Notes: generated by a model not told the origin, from the sequence alone. Shown: positions 16,930-25,627, numbered from the stretch's first letter. The stretch is 64,000 nucleotides of DNA from Kribbella sp. VKM Ac-2569 (GCF_004216905.1 NZ_SGXJ01000009.1:100116-164115), one strand, 5' to 3'. Program-made: numbers and translations.

Positions 16930-17283
16930 AGTCATCACCCTCCACATCGTGTCGAAAGTATCCGCACGATGTGATGCAAGAAGAGGTCGCGAAGTTATCG
17001 CGATCGCGGGGATCACCGCCGGCCTGCGGAAGCGGACGAGAGCGTCGAATACGAAGTAGTTCGGTATCTGGTGGTCGAATCCCGATCGTGCTTCGTCGGT
17101 CGGGCCGAAACCTCGAGCCCCCACAGACGGGTGAACTGTCTTGGGAAACACCGCATCCGAGGACAAGAACGACGGCCGTCTAGCGGGCGGCTCCAGCCAA
17201 CTGACTTGGACCAAGTGAGCTCATACTGATCACCTCGCCAGCTGGACACGGTCGGACCTACCCGCGTTGCACCATGCCGGAGG
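16930..17283. other. intergenic, no intact gene
   Basis: No coding frame with a credible start or composition was found on either strand. The only structure noticed is the palindrome ACTTGGACCAAGT at 17204-17216, which looks like a small TetR-type operator. It may have belonged to the decayed gene whose C-terminus follows at 17284. Confidence 0.5.
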
Positions 17284-17436
17284 CGCTACGAGCGGCTCGG
17301 TGGGGCGGCGGCGTCAGCCGTCGCGTTCCTGGCCTCGGACGGAGCGGCGTATGTCACCGGGCATGAGATCGTGGTGGCTGGCGGTCTGACCGCGAGGCAT
17401 TCCTGGTCAGGTGCCCGGAGCGATCGCACACGCTGA
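17284..17436 (+). pseudogene. C-terminal remnant of a short-chain dehydrogenase
   Basis: The frame ending at the TGA 17434-17436 reads ASAVAFLASDGAAYVTGHEI and then VVAGGLTA, the standard SDR C-terminal signature (LASD-x-A-x-YVTG ... GG-x-TA). The Rossmann and YxxxK parts are missing, there is no start codon, and the tail after GGLTA is unrelated and arginine-rich. This is a deletion product of an SDR gene. Confidence 0.65.
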
Positions 17437-17782
17437 CACGCAGGCCAGGTGCCCTCGCGCTTCTGATACGCGTCCGTGTACAGCGCTTCCTGTTCCGTGC
17501 CGCCGGCAAGCATCGTGTCGTTCGAGGATCGCCAGGTCCTCCGCCGGCTTGGTGGCGCTCATTTCCTGCCCCGTTGTGTGTCCGGTCCGCTGGTGGTCAT
17601 AGGTGTGTCGGGCAAGCGATGAGTGTCGGTCCGCCAGGACGTCTTACCGACACGCACAACTCGTTCCTCCGCCACTGCCGGTAAGACAGCACGACGGGAT
17701 CGACGCTGATCAGAGGTATCAGGACGCCATAGCGGTACTGCTTGGCGCGGGGCAATCGACCTGGAGAGAGAGGCACGGCTCG
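17437..17782. other. intergenic, no intact gene
   Basis: No convincing gene. On the minus strand fragments such as PAEDLAILER and EALYTDAYQKREGTWPA sit in different frames, compatible with another decayed gene, but no family was recognised. The last 60 bases before 17783 hold the leader of the transporter gene. Confidence 0.4.
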
Positions 17783-19006
17783 ATGCACGACGTGGCACCG
17801 ATGATCAATCTGCACCGCCGGGACAGGACGCTCACGCTGGCGTTCGTCTCCGCGGTGATCGCCCTGGTGGCGATGTTCTCCGCGGTGGGGTCGACGATCC
17901 CGCTTTTCAACATCTATCGCGCCGAGGAAGGGTTCACCAGCGCCGACATCTCGCTGACCGTCGTCGCCTACTCCGCCGCAACTCTCAGCACACTGTTGGT
18001 CCTGGGACGACTGTCCAACCATGTGGGCCGACGGCCGCTCGCGATCGCCGGCCTCGGACTTATCGTACTGGCTTGCCTACTGCTCTTGAACGTGCACGAC
18101 ATCGGCATCCTGATTGCCGGCCGGCTCCTGATGGGCCTCGGCGCCGGGCTGGGAAGCAGCACCCTCACCGCCTACATCGTCGACGCTGCGCCGACCCGGC
18201 CGGCCTGGCTGACCTCCGTTGCTTCCAGCCAGACAGTCATGCTCGGACTGGCAGTCGGGGCCATCGCGTCCGGCGCCTTGGTCCAGTTCGGGCCGTGGCC
18301 ACGTGACCTCATCTACCTGGTTGTCATCGGCCTGCTTCTGCTGTCCGCCGCGCTCGTCGCGATCAGCCCCGAGACCGTGACCTCGACACCGGGCGGTTGG
18401 CGATCACTGCGCCCGAACGTTCGCCTACCGGTCCGTGTCAGTCATCTGCTGCCCGTCGCGGCCGCCGTGTTCCTGGCCACCTGGGCGACCGGCGCCTTCT
18501 ACCAGGCCTTCGTGCCCGCGCTGATCGAGGACCAACTGCACACCGACAACTCACTCATCCTCGGCTTGGTGTTCGCCGCGTACATGGGCACCAGTGCCCT
18601 GGGCGCTCCCCTCGGCGGCCGGTTCTCACCGGCAGCAGCGCAACGCCTCGGCATGATCACCTTCCTGGTCGGGTGGATCGGCATCATCACGGCGATCGCC
18701 ACCGGAACGCTGGTCCTGTTCATCGCCGCAACCGTTGTCGGAGGGACCAGTCAAGGCATCGCCATCAGCGCGGCCACCCGAGGTCTGCTGTACGGCAGCA
18801 CCCTTTCAGACCGGGCACCGATCTTTGCGGTGGTCTATCTGCTCAGCTACAGCGGCGCGACCGTTCCCAGCCTCATCTCCGCCCGACTCTCCGGCATCCT
18901 CTCCGTGCCACACATTTCCCTCGGGTACGGCGGACTCGCGCTCATCGCCACGCTGTTCACCGCCTTCGCCGCACGTAATCCGCAGACCTATGGTGTGAAA
19001 GGCTGA
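17783..19006 (+). CDS. MFS transporter
   Basis: A 407-residue twelve-helix major facilitator. The ATG at 17783 follows GAGAGAGG; the frame is open further upstream but that part is not protein-like. The loop between helices 2 and 3 is GRLSNHVGRRPLAI, the family signature, and the second half has LGAPLGGRF. GRLLMGLGAGLGSSTLTAYI marks helices 4-5 as in drug/metabolite exporters of the DHA1 type. The substrate is unknown. A small acetyltransferase gene follows after four bases, so the two may be co-expressed and could act together on a toxic amine. Confidence 0.87.
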   Translation: MHDVAPMINLHRRDRTLTLAFVSAVIALVAMFSAVGSTIPLFNIYRAEEGFTSADISLTVVAYSAATLSTLLVLGRLSNHVGRRPLAIAGLGLIVLACLLLLNVHDIGILIAGRLLMGLGAGLGSSTLTAYIVDAAPTRPAWLTSVASSQTVMLGLAVGAIASGALVQFGPWPRDLIYLVVIGLLLLSAALVAISPETVTSTPGGWRSLRPNVRLPVRVSHLLPVAAAVFLATWATGAFYQAFVPALIEDQLHTDNSLILGLVFAAYMGTSALGAPLGGRFSPAAAQRLGMITFLVGWIGIITAIATGTLVLFIAATVVGGTSQGIAISAATRGLLYGSTLSDRAPIFAVVYLLSYSGATVPSLISARLSGILSVPHISLGYGGLALIATLFTAFAARNPQTYGVKG

Positions 19007-19010
19007 GTTG

Positions 19011-19385
19011 ATGAGCAACGAAGAACAGGCGTCGGCGGCCGAGGAGCTGATCGACAACACCGAGCAAAGCCGCTTCGAGCTCTACCGCGATGGCGATCTG
19101 GTCGGATGGCTCTACTACACCCGTCTGAGGCCCAATCGGTACGCACTCCGGCACACCGAAGTCGAACCGACTCATCAGCACCAGGGCGTGGCCGGCGCCA
19201 TGGTACGGCGAGTGCTCGACGAGGTCCGCACCCGCGAGGGCACGATCACCGCAATCTGTCCCTTCGTGGCCGACTACCTCTCGCGTACTACGACGTACGC
19301 CGATCTGCTCGACCCGAGGCACCCGGGCTACCCCGACCGCGCCACCGCCGAAGCAGCGCAGGCAAAAGCCGCCGGCCAAAGCTGA
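19011..19385 (+). CDS. NATD1-type GNAT acetyltransferase
   Basis: A 124-residue single-domain member of the small GNAT group (COG2388, NATD1/YidJ-like). It has FELYRDGDLVGWLYYTR (first strands), LRHTEVEPTHQHQGVAGAMV (acetyl-CoA loop) and ITAICPFVADYLSR (the conserved Cys strand). The ATG is preferred over the TTG three bases upstream. The gene follows the MFS transporter by four bases. It is the first of three proteins with this domain within 4.6 kb (see 19766 and 22603). The natural substrate of the family is unknown. Confidence 0.82.
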   Translation: MSNEEQASAAEELIDNTEQSRFELYRDGDLVGWLYYTRLRPNRYALRHTEVEPTHQHQGVAGAMVRRVLDEVRTREGTITAICPFVADYLSRTTTYADLLDPRHPGYPDRATAEAAQAKAAGQS

Positions 19386-19397
19386 CGCCGCCTCCAC

Positions 19398-19548
19398 TCA
19401 TCCGAGTTCGGCCGCACGGATGCGGTAGATCTGCATCGGCAGGCCGTAGTACTTGTCGGTCTCGCCGACCGATCTCCAGGGCTGCCGTCGCGTCTGCTTC
19501 CGTCCAGTCCCGAATCGCGAGCCGCTCGCTTTCAGCGATCACTGCCAT
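19398..19548 (-). pseudogene. remnant of a GNAT-like gene with a frameshift
   Basis: From the ATG at 19548 the frame reads MAVIAESERLAIRDWTEADA, the usual start of a RimJ/RimL-type acetyltransferase. It then loses sense and, one frame over, continues as VGETDKYYGLPMQIYRIRAA to the TGA at 19398-19400. Only about 50 codons remain. Both ends look coding but they do not join in frame, so this is a decayed or internally deleted gene. Confidence 0.5.
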
Positions 19549-19701
19549 CTCCACCATCCTGTCGTCTGAGTGATTCCGCGCTCCAGCCGTCCAATGACGG
19601 CCGTCCAATGACCGAAAGAGGCCCGATCGGTCCAGTCTTCAACCCGCAAGTATGGTGGCGGTTCGCCGATGGCCGACCTGAGCCAACCGCGATACATTAA
19701 T

Positions 19702-19731
19702 CCATTGATGGACGATATAGTCCACTAATGG
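19702..19731. promoter_or_regulatory. inverted-repeat operator, ATGGAC-N6-GTCCA type
   Basis: Twelve-base arms CCATTGATGGAC and GTCCACTAATGG flank GATATA, with ten of twelve arm positions pairing. It lies 35 bases upstream of the ATG at 19766. The core matches the perfect palindrome at 26745-26762 and part of the sequence at 26836-26846. Two paralogous TetR proteins encoded nearby (20606 and 21281) are the candidate ligands. Confidence 0.65.
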
Positions 19732-19765
19732 CGGCGGGACGCCAACCACAGCACAGGAAGCAGCG

Positions 19766-20587
19766 ATGACTGATCAGGTTCTTCGGCCCGATGGAACGGG
19801 CTTCTATCTCTCCGGTGGCGAGCTGACGGCGGCCGGCGTCTCCGGGCAATGGATCGCCGGCGGCCGGCCTGTCGACTTCAGTGTCACCGCAGGATTGCTC
19901 GGCGATCCCGAGATGGATGTGGTGCTGGCGAACTGGAGCACCGAGCGGGCGGGTGATCTGGACGGCGTGCGGTCAGAAGACGACCGAACGGTCCTGCCGT
20001 TGCGGACACAGCCGTTGATCCTCAGCTCGCTTCCGACCAGTGTGCGAGTCCACCTACGCACAGCGGCGGGACATCACGACACGGAGGGGGCATGGCGGCT
20101 CGTCCTGCACTTTCGCAATCACGCAGGATCGGGCCTGACCTGGCAGGCCAGTCTGCCCACCGAAGCATTCGAGGCAGGCTGGCTTGCTCCTATCGCCGAC
20201 TTGATGACGATCGACAGCGCAGACAGCATGCCGCCACAGTCAGCCGACGACGCCCGAAGTCTGGAGAACGTCGGCGGCGCGCCGGCAGTGAGCGTGGTCC
20301 ACCATCCCGACGACGAGTACTACGAGCTGCTCGTCGACGGTGAGCAGGCCGGACTCCTCGTGTACCACGTGATCGGCTCTCGGCTGTCGATCACCCACAC
20401 CGTGATCGAACCGGCCTACCGCGGCCGAGGACTTTCATGGACGCTGGTGGGCCGCGCACTCGACGACATCCGCACGAGATCCGTCGCGGTGTCCAACTAC
20501 TGCCCGGTCGTCGACCGGTTCGTCCAGAAGAACCCGCAGTACCGCGACCTCCTCAGCGCGGCTCGTGCCGCCCACCAGACGTCCTGA
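19766..20587 (+). CDS. protein with C-terminal NATD1-type acetyltransferase domain
   Basis: A 273-residue protein, start supported by AGGAAG. Residues 1-165 are an unrecognised domain (FYLSGGELTAAGVSGQWI, LRTQPLILSSLPTSVRVHL) with several beta strands. Residues 175-273 are a NATD1-like GNAT domain: YYELLVDGEQAGLLVYHVIG, then ITHTVIEPAYRGRGLSWTLV and VAVSNYCPVVDRFVQKNPQY. A paired operator sits just upstream and a TetR gene follows after 18 bases on the same strand, so the two are likely one autoregulated transcript. The role of the N-terminal half is unknown. Confidence 0.8.
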   Translation: MTDQVLRPDGTGFYLSGGELTAAGVSGQWIAGGRPVDFSVTAGLLGDPEMDVVLANWSTERAGDLDGVRSEDDRTVLPLRTQPLILSSLPTSVRVHLRTAAGHHDTEGAWRLVLHFRNHAGSGLTWQASLPTEAFEAGWLAPIADLMTIDSADSMPPQSADDARSLENVGGAPAVSVVHHPDDEYYELLVDGEQAGLLVYHVIGSRLSITHTVIEPAYRGRGLSWTLVGRALDDIRTRSVAVSNYCPVVDRFVQKNPQYRDLLSAARAAHQTS

Positions 20588-20605
20588 CGGAAGGACCTGC
20601 CGACC

Positions 20606-21244
20606 ATGCCGGACCACGACAAGCTGAACGCTCCCGAAGCAACGGCTGCCCGGACCGAACGAGGCCTGCAGACTCGCGAGCGGATCCTCGACTCGGCCGC
20701 CAGGCTTTTCTACATCAAGGGCGTCGGCTCGACCACGCTCGATGACGTACGGGCGGCGAGCAGCACCAGTAAGTCGCAGCTGTACGACCACTTCCCGGAC
20801 AAGACCGCGCTGATTCACGCCGTGATCGACGTACAGTCGCAATCGGTGCTCGCCCGCGAAGCAGGCCACCTGAAGGGTGTCCGCAATCTGTCCGGGTTAC
20901 GACGGTGGCGCGACGCGCTCGTTCAGTCGAACATGCTTCACGACGGCTCGTACGGTTGCGCGCTCGGTGCCATGTCCAGCGAGCTGTCCGACAACGACGA
21001 ACGGTCCCGTACGGCACTGGCCGCAGCGTTCGAGAACTGGCAACGACTGCTCGTCGAGGCCTTGACCCGGCTGCGTGATCTCGGCGTCCTCAGGAGCGAC
21101 ATCGACCCGCGCAAACTCGGGACCGGTCTGCTCGCCGCTCTGCAGGGCGGATACATCCTTGCCCAGAACCGGCACAACCCTGAGCTGATGGCCGACGCGC
21201 TGGACATGGCGCTGGACCGTATCGATTCCTTCGCCAACCGCTGA
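20606..21244 (+). CDS. TetR-family regulator (first of a paralogous pair)
   Basis: A 212-residue TetR protein. The helix-turn-helix lies at 22-68 (RILDSAARLFYIKGVGSTTL, then STSKSQLYDHFPDKTAL). The C-terminal domain has the pattern GCALGAMSSELSDNDERSR and DPRKLGTGLLAALQGGYILA. The same patterns recur in the convergent TetR gene at 21281-21916, so the two are paralogues of one subgroup. Proteins of this subgroup often control detoxification genes. It is downstream of the acetyltransferase-fusion gene, whose promoter carries the paired operator. Confidence 0.9.
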   Translation: MPDHDKLNAPEATAARTERGLQTRERILDSAARLFYIKGVGSTTLDDVRAASSTSKSQLYDHFPDKTALIHAVIDVQSQSVLAREAGHLKGVRNLSGLRRWRDALVQSNMLHDGSYGCALGAMSSELSDNDERSRTALAAAFENWQRLLVEALTRLRDLGVLRSDIDPRKLGTGLLAALQGGYILAQNRHNPELMADALDMALDRIDSFANR

Positions 21245-21280
21245 AGATCAGTGGTGCAGGGAGCAAGCCACCGACCCGGG

Positions 21281-21916
21281 CTATTCGGTGGGCGTCGTGG
21301 CGTGCGCGCGGACCGAGTCCATTGCCAGTGTGAGCGCGACCTCCATCGGTGCGGGGTCACGAGCCGCCTGGGCGAGGACGTATCCGCCTTGAAGCGCCGC
21401 CATGATGCCGGTCGCCAGCTTCCGCGGGTCGGCGTCCGCGGTCAGTGTGCCGTTGGTCTTCATCCGCTCCAGCGCATCGGTCAGCAGGGAGATCCAGGAC
21501 GTCAGGTGCGCGTCGAGATCGATACGGGCCGCCTCGTCATGGTCGGAGAGCTCGGTCGACAGCGCACCCAGTTCGCAGCCCAACGCGCCACGGCGAGCTG
21601 TGACTCGCTGGAGGATGGCCCGGCACCAGCGTTCGAGGCCACTGAACGAGTCGACCCTGCGGAAGTACTGTTCCTCGCGCTCGAGCACCCGGCTGCCGCG
21701 CAGCGCGATCACCGCCTGGACCAAGGCGGACTTGTCGCTGAAGTGCCGGTAGAACTGTGACTTGCTCGTCCCGCTCGCCGCCGTCACGTCGTCGAGCGTG
21801 GTCGCCGCCGCGCCCTTGAGGGCCATCAGCTCATCGGCAGCGGCAACGATCCGGGCTCTGGTGGCCGCGCCGCGGGCGGTCAGGCGGCGATCGAGCTCGT
21901 TCACGGTCTCGGGCAC
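21281..21916 (-). CDS. TetR-family regulator (second of a paralogous pair)
   Basis: A 211-residue TetR protein from a GTG start with no strong RBS, possibly leaderless. It has RIVAAADELMALKGAAATTL, SGTSKSQFYRHFSDKSAL, GCELGALSTELSDHDEAAR and DPRKLATGIMAALQGGYVLA, each parallel to the neighbouring TetR at 20606-21244. The genes converge with 36 bases between their stops. This arrangement suggests an inverted duplication followed by divergence of ligand specificity, though acquisition of a related gene is possible. Confidence 0.9.
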   Translation of the reverse strand: MPETVNELDRRLTARGAATRARIVAAADELMALKGAAATTLDDVTAASGTSKSQFYRHFSDKSALVQAVIALRGSRVLEREEQYFRRVDSFSGLERWCRAILQRVTARRGALGCELGALSTELSDHDEAARIDLDAHLTSWISLLTDALERMKTNGTLTADADPRKLATGIMAALQGGYVLAQAARDPAPMEVALTLAMDSVRAHATTPTE

Positions 21917-22162
21917 ATGACGAGCTTATCGGGACCGGCCAACGACGAACGACGCTCCACCATCGCGACAGGATACCCCTGAGTAGCATGCCTCGGCTGA
22001 GTGCGGCTAATGCCGAAGACTGGTGTTGACGCCGGCAACGATGGCCCGCCCAGGCACGGGGCAGCGCAGTCTGATCCCGGCTTGAGGGTAAGTACCACTG
22101 CTCTGGCCGCTACCAACCCCGTGAGGAGCCGGCATGTCGCCGGTCGGGCGGTAGGAGGACGA

Positions 22163-22606
22163 ATGAGTGAGGTCAGTCGGGAGTATTACGGCAGTTACAG
22201 CGTGGACGACGAGGACCAGCTGCAGTTCTCCGACACGCTCGACGGGCGTGGGGTCTCCGACCTGCTCGACGAGGGCTATTCACCACCGGAGAAGTGGTCG
22301 GCCGGCGAAGGTTTCGGTACGACTGCGGCGGAGGCGTTACGCGGTGAGACCTTCGAGCAGCGGCTCGCCCAGGAGGAACCGGACATCGATCCGTACGCCG
22401 TGCCGTTGGAGGATGTCGACGGCCCGGAGATCGGCCGGGACCGCGCCGGCCGGTTGGTGGCCCCGGACGAGGGCTCGCACTTCGATCTGGAGGAAGAGCT
22501 CGTGGCCGCCGACGTCGGGATCGACGGAGGTGCCGCGAGCGCCGAGGAAGCCGCGATCCACGTCGTGGACGACGAACCGCTCGAGCCCGACGAGATCGAC
22601 TCATGA
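22163..22606 (+). CDS. DUF5709-family acidic protein
   Basis: A 147-residue, strongly acidic protein recognised as DUF5709. It opens MSEVSREYYGSYSVDDEDQL and has DLLDEGYSPPEKWSAGEGFG, TFEQRLAQEEPDIDPY and RAGRLVAPDEGSHFDLE, then ends in an acidic tail. GGAGG precedes the ATG by six bases. The family is restricted to actinobacteria and has no known activity; it recurs among stress and stationary-phase genes. Its stop overlaps the ATG of the next gene (ATGA), so the GNAT-hemerythrin-like protein is its coupled partner. Confidence 0.88.
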   Translation: MSEVSREYYGSYSVDDEDQLQFSDTLDGRGVSDLLDEGYSPPEKWSAGEGFGTTAAEALRGETFEQRLAQEEPDIDPYAVPLEDVDGPEIGRDRAGRLVAPDEGSHFDLEEELVAADVGIDGGAASAEEAAIHVVDDEPLEPDEIDS

Positions 22607-23598
22607 GAACACTGGCGAAGGACGCCGGGCGTGACCTGACCGTGGTCGAGAACGATGAGCTGCGAAGGTACGAGTTACTCGCCGCAGGGACGACGGTTGG
22701 AACCCTCGACTTCCGGCTCCTGGGCCGGCGGCGTGTCCTGGGGCATACCGAGATCGCGGCTGATCAGCGTGGCCGTGGACTCAGTACGGCGCTGATCAAG
22801 GCGGTCCTCGACGACCTCGTCACCACGGGCGTCCGGGTCACGAACTACTGTCCCGCGGTCGAGCGTTTCCTTCAGGGCAATCCGGAGTACGCCGTGGTGC
22901 TCGATCCGGAGCACCCACCGATGCCGGCGGGCCGGAGGCAGCACGCCCCGCTGCAGCAGTTCGTGCACGTGCAGCACTCCAGACTCAGAGAACTCGCCGC
23001 GCGCTCCCAAGATCCGAACCTCGACGGATTCGAACGGCGCCGTACCACGGACCAGTTCGCGGCCGTAGCCGCGCAACACGCCGCGGCCGTCGCCGACGTA
23101 CTGCTCACCGCCGCCAGGACGTCCTCCGGTGACGACGCCGCGGTTCTGCTCCACAATCTGAGACAGTTCGAGCAGGCGCTGAGAGTACTCAAAGGCAGGG
23201 CGTACGGCGACGCGCGCTTCCTGAATCTCAGCGCAGCCGAAACCTGGCAAGAAGCCGAACGTCTGCTGACCGAGCACGAATCGACCGAGGCGCGGATCGT
23301 GTCCGGCCTCGAGCGGCTCCATGGCGCCGACCAGGCCAATGACATGGCCCGGACTCTGGCGCAACGGCAGTGGAGTTCGCCGACGCGACCGCACCCGAAC
23401 TCGCCGCACGCCGGTGTCGCCGGACGACTGGCACGTCAGCTGTGGCGCATCGCCGACTCGACCTGGGACGAGCTGGAGGGGCGCGGGCTTCCGACCGAAC
23501 CGGCGGAGCCCGCGAATCAGCATTCGGCCTTCTCCCATTACCTGTTCGGGACCGCCGACGACCCCGATCCAACAGATCAGGATCCTGAAAAGCGGTAA
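22603..23598 (+). CDS. NATD1-type acetyltransferase fused to a hemerythrin-like helical domain
   Basis: A 331-residue protein. Residues 10-105 form a NATD1-like GNAT domain (RRYELLAAGTTVGTLDFRLL, LGHTEIAADQRGRGLSTALI, VRVTNYCPAVERFLQGNPEY). Residues 120-300 are helical and recall actinobacterial hemerythrin-like proteins: HVQHSRLRELAAR, FAAVAAQHAAAVADVLL, LRVLKGRAYGDARFLNL, LLTEHESTEARIVSGLE and RLARQLWRIADSTWDELEG. Several helices place His and Glu at suitable spacing for a di-iron site, but the ligand set is not the full canonical HHE pattern. It is coupled to the DUF5709 gene. The fusion suggests sensing or scavenging of an oxidant linked to acetylation; this is inference. Confidence 0.75.
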   Translation: MRTLAKDAGRDLTVVENDELRRYELLAAGTTVGTLDFRLLGRRRVLGHTEIAADQRGRGLSTALIKAVLDDLVTTGVRVTNYCPAVERFLQGNPEYAVVLDPEHPPMPAGRRQHAPLQQFVHVQHSRLRELAARSQDPNLDGFERRRTTDQFAAVAAQHAAAVADVLLTAARTSSGDDAAVLLHNLRQFEQALRVLKGRAYGDARFLNLSAAETWQEAERLLTEHESTEARIVSGLERLHGADQANDMARTLAQRQWSSPTRPHPNSPHAGVAGRLARQLWRIADSTWDELEGRGLPTEPAEPANQHSAFSHYLFGTADDPDPTDQDPEKR

Positions 23599-23673
23599 GG
23601 CCGGATCCTCGATCGGCACACAAGTAGGGACAGTCCGGGCTACTCCGGCCCGGTACGGATCGAGGAGAAGCTC

Positions 23674-24447
23674 ATGAGTGGGTACTTCGAAGGCCGCAAG
23701 CTCATCGTGGTCGGTGGAAGCAGCGGTATGGGCCGGCAAACCGCAGTGAACGTTGTCGGGCGAGGCGGCAAGGCAGTCATCGTCGGGCGTCAGCAGGACA
23801 AGGTCGACGAGACGGTCGCCGAACTCGGCAAGAAGAGCGAAGCCTGGGGCATCACCGCGGACCTGGCCGACCGCAAGCAGGTCGAGGACGTGCAGGAGCA
23901 GCTCGCCGCGGAACACCCCGATGCCACGCTGCTGGTCAACGCGGCCGGCTTCTTCATCCCCGGGGGATTCCTCGACTACAGCCAGGAGGACTACGACGCC
24001 TACCTGGAGCTGAGCCGGGCCACGTTCTTCCTCACCCAGACCGTCGTACGGGGAATGAAGGCCGCGGGCTCTGGTGGCGCGATCGTCAACATCGGCAGCA
24101 TGTGGGCCCACCAGGCGATCGCGGCGACGCCGGCGACCGCGTACTCGATGGCGAAGGCCGGCCTGCATGCGCTGACGCACAATCTGGCCATGGAACTGGC
24201 GGCCGACGGCATTCGCGTCAACGCGGTCGCGCCCGCAGTGGTGGCCACGCCGCTGTACGAGGGATTCATCCCGGCCGACAAACTCGAGGAGACCGTGAAG
24301 AGCTTCGACGGCTTCCACCCCCTCGGGCGAGTCGGAACCGCCCAGGACATCGCCTCCTCGATCGTCTTCCTCCTCTCCCCGGAGGCCAGCTGGATCACCG
24401 GAGCAATCCTGAACGTCGACGGCGGCGTCATGGCCGGCCGCAACTAA
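23674..24447 (+). CDS. short-chain dehydrogenase/reductase
   Basis: A 257-residue classical SDR. The cofactor motif GGSSGMG is at residues 14-20, NAAG follows the fourth strand, and the catalytic Ser-Tyr-Lys set is visible (GSMWAHQ ... YSMAK). The usual C-terminal LLSPEASWITGAILNVDGG is intact. GGAG lies seven bases before the ATG. Arg in VGRQQDK after the second strand suggests NADP(H). The substrate is unknown. No operon partner is tight; the nearest gene downstream starts 170 bases later. Confidence 0.9.
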   Translation: MSGYFEGRKLIVVGGSSGMGRQTAVNVVGRGGKAVIVGRQQDKVDETVAELGKKSEAWGITADLADRKQVEDVQEQLAAEHPDATLLVNAAGFFIPGGFLDYSQEDYDAYLELSRATFFLTQTVVRGMKAAGSGGAIVNIGSMWAHQAIAATPATAYSMAKAGLHALTHNLAMELAADGIRVNAVAPAVVATPLYEGFIPADKLEETVKSFDGFHPLGRVGTAQDIASSIVFLLSPEASWITGAILNVDGGVMAGRN

Positions 24448-24618
24448 CGACCGAACCGGGCTCCGCACCGCATTGTCAGGACTGTCAAGTAAGAAACCGA
24501 TCTGTACCGGCGGCCAACTCGTACGAGTGCAGCCGCCGGACCGGTCGGGTGATCTGGATCGATACCGCCGCCGAACGCGCGCTCGATCACATCCGGCTGG
24601 AATGAGTGTGGAGTGCCC

Positions 24619-25491
24619 ATGACGAGTTTTCGGACCGTGTCCGCCGGCGGGCTCGAGGTCTTCTACCGCGAAGCGGGTAAGCCGGGAGCACCGAAACTCC
24701 TACTGCTGGGTGGATTCCCCTCCTCGTCCCACCAGTTCCGGAACCTGATGCCGGCGCTGGACGACAGGTTCCACCTGGTCTCGATCGACTATCCCGGCTT
24801 CGGGAACACCGAGCTGCCGGATCCTGCCGGCTGGGACTACACCTTCGACCACCTCGCAGAGATCGTCGACGAGACGTTGCTCGCCATCGACTTCACCGGA
24901 CCGATGGGGCTGTACATGCAGGATCACGGCGGCCCTGTCGGCAACCGGCTGATCTCGCTTCATCCGGACTGGCTGCGGTGGCAGGTCATCCAGAACGCCA
25001 ATGTCTACGAGGAAGGGTTCGCCGAGCTCTGGGACGGGATGCGCAACGGCCTCTGGACCGACCGCAACGCCGAGACCGAAACGCCGATCGACGTCGTGCT
25101 CGAGCCGGAGACGGTAAAGGCCATCTACCTGACCGGACACCGCGATCCGGCGAGGATCAGCCCGGACAACTGGAACCTCGACCTGCACTTCCTCACCCGG
25201 CCGAATGCGCGCCGCGCGCAACTGGATCTGTTCTACGACTACCGGACGAACGCCGCCATGTACCCGGCCTGGCAGGCGCGGCTGCGCCGTGACCAGCCCA
25301 GAACGCTGATTTGCTGGGGGCAGGGCGACATCTTCTTCACCCCTGCCGGCGGAGAGGCCTACCTCCGCGATCTCCCTGACGCGAAACTGGTCCGCCTCGA
25401 CTCCGGACACTTCGCGCTGGAGGACTGCCTGCAACAGATCGCCGACGAGATCAACACCTTCTACGACGAGATCGTCAAGGAGTGGTGCTGA
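24619..25491 (+). CDS. alpha/beta hydrolase with Asp nucleophile (haloalkane dehalogenase/epoxide hydrolase-like)
   Basis: A 290-residue alpha/beta hydrolase. The ATG at 24619 follows GGAG; a GTG six bases upstream is less well placed. The oxyanion motif LLGGFPSSSHQFRNL is near residue 30, the nucleophile elbow YMQDHGGPVGNR places Asp102 where serine hydrolases have Ser, and the closing His is in SGHFALED. An Asp nucleophile is characteristic of haloalkane dehalogenases, fluoroacetate dehalogenases and epoxide hydrolases, so hydrolysis of a C-halogen bond or an epoxide is expected. The cap region (about 130-215) resembles dehalogenase-like proteins of soil bacteria. Confidence 0.85.
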   Translation: MTSFRTVSAGGLEVFYREAGKPGAPKLLLLGGFPSSSHQFRNLMPALDDRFHLVSIDYPGFGNTELPDPAGWDYTFDHLAEIVDETLLAIDFTGPMGLYMQDHGGPVGNRLISLHPDWLRWQVIQNANVYEEGFAELWDGMRNGLWTDRNAETETPIDVVLEPETVKAIYLTGHRDPARISPDNWNLDLHFLTRPNARRAQLDLFYDYRTNAAMYPAWQARLRRDQPRTLICWGQGDIFFTPAGGEAYLRDLPDAKLVRLDSGHFALEDCLQQIADEINTFYDEIVKEWC

Positions 25492-25627
25492 TGCCGCCAT
25501 GGGAAGTCCGTCCGACGGTCGAGGACGGGCTCGCGAGGATCGACGGCACTGGCGACTGTCGCGGCCGGTAAGGCCGAGGCTCGGACCGGACACAGAATCT
25601 GCGAAAGTCTCGACTGAGAGGAAGACA

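Noticed and set aside
22675..24468. 597-codon open frame on the minus strand over the GNAT-hemerythrin and SDR genes
   Set aside because: Covers two real genes on the other strand; no motif.
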